This document shows positions 61,820 to 64,000 of a DNA stretch of 64,000 nucleotides, piece after piece. Position 1 is the stretch's first letter. Each line of letters opens with the position of its first letter. The translations under genes were made by a program, and so were the position numbers. The DNA lies in the NCBI RefSeq assembly GCF_022206305.1, contig NZ_JAKOIW010000001.1, positions 1-64,000 of the forward strand, written 5' to 3'. The stretch is from Gordonia sp. 'Campus'. GTDB taxonomy: Bacteria; Actinomycetota; Actinomycetes; Mycobacteriales; Mycobacteriaceae. Under the pieces are notes generated by a model, which saw only the letters and a list, made by a program, of their open reading frames with translations, did not search any database and was not told the origin of the DNA.

Positions 61820-62623
61820 TCACTTGCCGCGACGGGGATTCGCCTTCGTGCGTTCGTGGACCAGCCGAAGGCCGTCCAGGGTCAGGTGCGGGTGATGGTC
61901 GGTGAGCGACCGGCATTCGTCGAACATGAGCGGAGCGAGGTAGCCGGTGGCGACGACGGTCACGTCGTCGCCGTCGAAACCGGGGACGGTGTCGCAGACC
62001 CGATCGACCAGGCCGTCGACCTGTCCGGCGAAGCCGTACAGGATGCCGGACTGCAACGCCTCGACCGTGTTCTTGCCGAGCACGCTGCGCGGCGGCATCA
62101 GCTCGACCTTCCGCACGGTGACGGTGTGTTCGGAGAGGGCCTCGACGGCCAGGTTGACCCCGGGCGCGATGGCGCCGCCGAGGAACTCGCCCTTCGCCGA
62201 CACCGCGTCCACGACCGTCGCGGTACCGAATGCCACGACGATGCAGGGTCCGCCGAACTCGTGGTGCGCGGCAAGACAATTCGACACCCGGTCGGTGCCG
62301 ACCTCTTTCGGGTTGTCGACCAGCAGCGGAACCCCGGTGCGCACGCCGGGTTCGAGCAGCACGTGGGGACCGTTCCCGAAATAGCGCGGGACCATGACGC
62401 GCAGTTCGCGGAGGAGTGACGGCACGGTCGACAGCGCGCTGACGCCGGTCACCTGCTCGATGTCGTCGCCGAGCATGCCGCGGAACGCCCATGCCAGCTC
62501 GTCGGCGGTGTAGTGGGGATCGGTGTGTATCCGCCAGTCACGCACCAGGCGTGCATGATCTCCGGTCCCGGCGTACACGCCGAGGTGGATGTTGGTGTTG
62601 CCGATGTCGACGGTGAGCAGCAT
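61820..62623 (-). CDS. coaX: Type III pantothenate kinase CoaX
   Basis: 267 residues. ASKHA-type kinase: VDIGNTNIHLGVY at the start, VGTDRVSNC, VVAFGTATVVDAV and GGAIAPGVNLAVEAL. It phosphorylates pantothenate in the first step of CoA synthesis. Last of panC-panD-coaX on the minus strand, 36 bp after panD. This CoA-supply group lies next to many acyl-CoA enzymes. Confidence 0.94.
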   Translation of the reverse strand: MLLTVDIGNTNIHLGVYAGTGDHARLVRDWRIHTDPHYTADELAWAFRGMLGDDIEQVTGVSALSTVPSLLRELRVMVPRYFGNGPHVLLEPGVRTGVPLLVDNPKEVGTDRVSNCLAAHHEFGGPCIVVAFGTATVVDAVSAKGEFLGGAIAPGVNLAVEALSEHTVTVRKVELMPPRSVLGKNTVEALQSGILYGFAGQVDGLVDRVCDTVPGFDGDDVTVVATGYLAPLMFDECRSLTDHHPHLTLDGLRLVHERTKANPRRGK

Positions 62624-62659
62624 GGTCGAAGGGCGTGTCGTCGGACGGTCGCGTCGACG

Positions 62660-63100
62660 TCAGATCGACGCGTCGGCGAAGACCGGGCTGTCGAGGTGCC
62701 GGGGATCGAGGAGCCCCGATCCCGCAGGGACATCCGCCGGGTCGTCCCCGGTGGTCTCGATGCGGTTGCGGTCGTCGACGAAGACGACGTTGGGCGAGTA
62801 CTCGCGCAGTTCGGCCTCGTCGAGCATGCCGTACGCGATGATGATCACCAGATCGCCGGGATGGACGAGATGCGCTGCGGCACCGTTGATCCCGATGACC
62901 CCGCTGCCACGCTCGCCGGCGATCGCGTAGGTCACCAACCGGGCGCCGTTGTTGATGTCGACGATGGTGACCTGCTCGCCTTCCAGCAGCCCGGCGGCGT
63001 CGAGCAGATCGGAGTCGATGGTCACCGAGCCGACGTAGTGCAGATCGGCCTGGGTCACGGTGGCGCGGTGGATCTTCGAGGTCATCATGGTGCGCAGCAT
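62660..63100 (-). CDS. panD: Aspartate 1-decarboxylase PanD
   Basis: 146 residues from the ATG at 63100. This start puts the self-cleavage site at Gly24-Ser25 (YVGSVTID), the canonical numbering; the ATG at 63106 would shift it by two. Core motifs [27 protein letters not shown] and PNVVFVD are present. Makes beta-alanine for pantothenate. It starts 2 bp after panC's stop. Confidence 0.94.
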   Translation of the reverse strand: MLRTMMTSKIHRATVTQADLHYVGSVTIDSDLLDAAGLLEGEQVTIVDINNGARLVTYAIAGERGSGVIGINGAAAHLVHPGDLVIIIAYGMLDEAELREYSPNVVFVDDRNRIETTGDDPADVPAGSGLLDPRHLDSPVFADASI

Positions 63101-63102
63101 GG

Positions 63103-64000
63103 TCATCGTCCCTCTGTGGTGGTTGTGGTGGCGTTGTTCCAGGCGATTTCTTCTTCGAGCGCGGCGAGTCCGCCGATGCTCACCCCGACGTTGTCGATCA
63201 GGCGGGCCGGGCCCAGTCGGGCGGCCACGAGGAGTCGTCCGGCACCCTTCTCCGGCGGGTCCTCGAGTTGCCTGCCACGCAGCTCCAGATAGTCGATCTC
63301 GATCTCGGGCACCGTGGCCAGCACCGACCGCGCGGTGTCGACGATCGCCTCCCGGCCGCCCTCGGCGGCATGGGCACCGGCGACGAGCGCCGCCGACAGG
63401 GCCGTCGCGAGCTCGCGTTGTTCCGGGGTCAGGTACCGGTTACGCGAGGACATCGCGAGCCCGTCCGACTCGCGTACGGTCGGGATCCCGACGATGTCGA
63501 TGTCGAGATTCAGGTCGGTGACCATCTGCTTGATCAACACCAGTTGCTGGTAGTCCTTCTCACCGAAGAACGCGGCGTTCGGTCCGACGATGTTGAGCAG
63601 CTTGAGCACCACGGTGAGCATTCCGGCGAAATGCGTGGGCCGGGAGACGCCGTCGAGGATCCCGCCGGTCTCTCCCGGGTGAACCATGGTGCGGCGACCG
63701 TTCGGATACATCGACGCCGCGCTCGGCGCGAAGACCAGCTCGACGCCCAGCGGCTCGAGAAGCGCGAGGTCGGCATCCAGGGTGCGCGGATAGGCGTCGA
63801 GGTCCTCACCCGCCCCGAACTGCAGCGGATTGACGAAGATCGAGACCACCACGACCGTGTTGCCCTTCGCCTTCGCCGCGCGCACCAACTCGAGGTGCCC
63901 GGCGTGCAGCGCACCCATGGTCGGCACCAGCACGACCCGCTTGCCCGCCCCGCGCAGGGCACGCGTGACCCGCGACAGGGTCGCGGGCTCGCGGTGCACG
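63103..64000 (-). CDS. panC: Pantothenate synthetase PanC, 5' end cut by window edge
   Basis: Nearly 300 codons visible. HIGH-type ATP site [43 protein letters not shown] and [12 protein letters not shown] are present. A GTG at 63999 is in frame, but the first residues visible ([11 protein letters not shown]) are internal in homologues, so the true start probably lies beyond 64000. Condenses pantoate and beta-alanine. Confidence 0.93.
   Translation of the reverse strand, partial: VHREPATLSRVTRALRGAGKRVVLVPTMGALHAGHLELVRAAKAKGNTVVVVSIFVNPLQFGAGEDLDAYPRTLDADLALLEPLGVELVFAPSAASMYPNGRRTMVHPGETGGILDGVSRPTHFAGMLTVVLKLLNIVGPNAAFFGEKDYQQLVLIKQMVTDLNLDIDIVGIPTVRESDGLAMSSRNRYLTPEQRELATALSAALVAGAHAAEGGREAIVDTARSVLATVPEIEIDYLELRGRQLEDPPEKGAGRLLVAARLGPARLIDNVGVSIGGLAALEEEIAWNNATTTTTEGR

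Noticed and set aside
63103..63999. panC as a complete gene starting at the GTG at 63999
   Set aside because: The first visible residues match an internal part of homologues; the start is probably outside the window.

Overview
The window is high-GC actinobacterial DNA, most likely from a mycolic-acid genus such as Gordonia or Rhodococcus. The evidence is the complete mce4-type transporter operon, the order of its neighbours (which matches the mycobacterial Rv3492c-Rv3523 and Rv3545c-Rv3561 blocks), frequent GTG starts, 4-bp stop/start overlaps and operators of the KstR and KstR2 type. The genus is an inference. No rRNA, tRNA, phage, insertion sequence or CRISPR array was seen.

Layout. Positions 1-11.9 kb (minus strand) hold a steroid import operon: hsd4A, yrbE4A, yrbE4B, mce4A-F and two Mce-associated membrane proteins, the last cut by the window edge. 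A small ferredoxin (fdxD) lies just upstream. Positions 12-15.9 kb (plus) hold fadE26-fadE27-fadD17. Positions 16-27 kb hold a secreted protein, a DUF1275 membrane protein, a nitronate-monooxygenase-like flavoprotein, fadD19, echA19, a PAS-ANTAR regulator, an LLM flavoprotein and the DUF35/ltp4/ltp3 aldolase-type operon. Positions 27-31.4 kb hold cyp125 with a coupled NTF2-like gene, divergent from fadA5-ddn. Positions 31-36 kb are less steroid-specific (DinB-like protein, WYL regulator, DUF5685 protein) and end with a CoA ligase carrying two KstR-like sites.

Positions 36.9-55.1 kb hold genes for the last two steroid rings (C and D): two SDRs, echA20, ipdA, ipdB, ipdC, kstR2, an aldehyde dehydrogenase, fadA6, ipdF, fadE30 and fadD3. 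KstR2-type operators stand before echA20, kstR2 and fadD3. A repeat-flanked ABC ATPase and a heterodimeric siderophore-type ABC transporter interrupt the block. Positions 55-64 kb are housekeeping and accessory: a frameshifted AbiEi/DUF559 gene between two matching hairpins, lysS, a rhodanese-like gene behind a tiny cysteine-rich leader ORF, a divergent monooxygenase/TetR pair with twin operators, a hydrolase beside a frameshifted TetR gene, and coaX-panD-panC.

How it works together: Mce4 imports sterol. Cyp125 oxidises the side-chain terminus, FadD17 and FadD19 activate it as a CoA thioester, and FadE26/27, EchA19, Hsd4A, Ltp3/Ltp4-DUF35 and FadA5 shorten it. FadD3, FadE30, IpdF, IpdC, EchA20, IpdAB and FadA6 degrade the remaining bicyclic propionate. 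Genes for opening rings A and B (kstD, ksh, hsa) and kstR itself are not in the window.

The least expected features are the cysteine-rich leaderless leader ORF, a GyrA-tail/acetyltransferase fusion, two gene-tail duplications of the same design, and the hairpin-flanked AbiEi relic.
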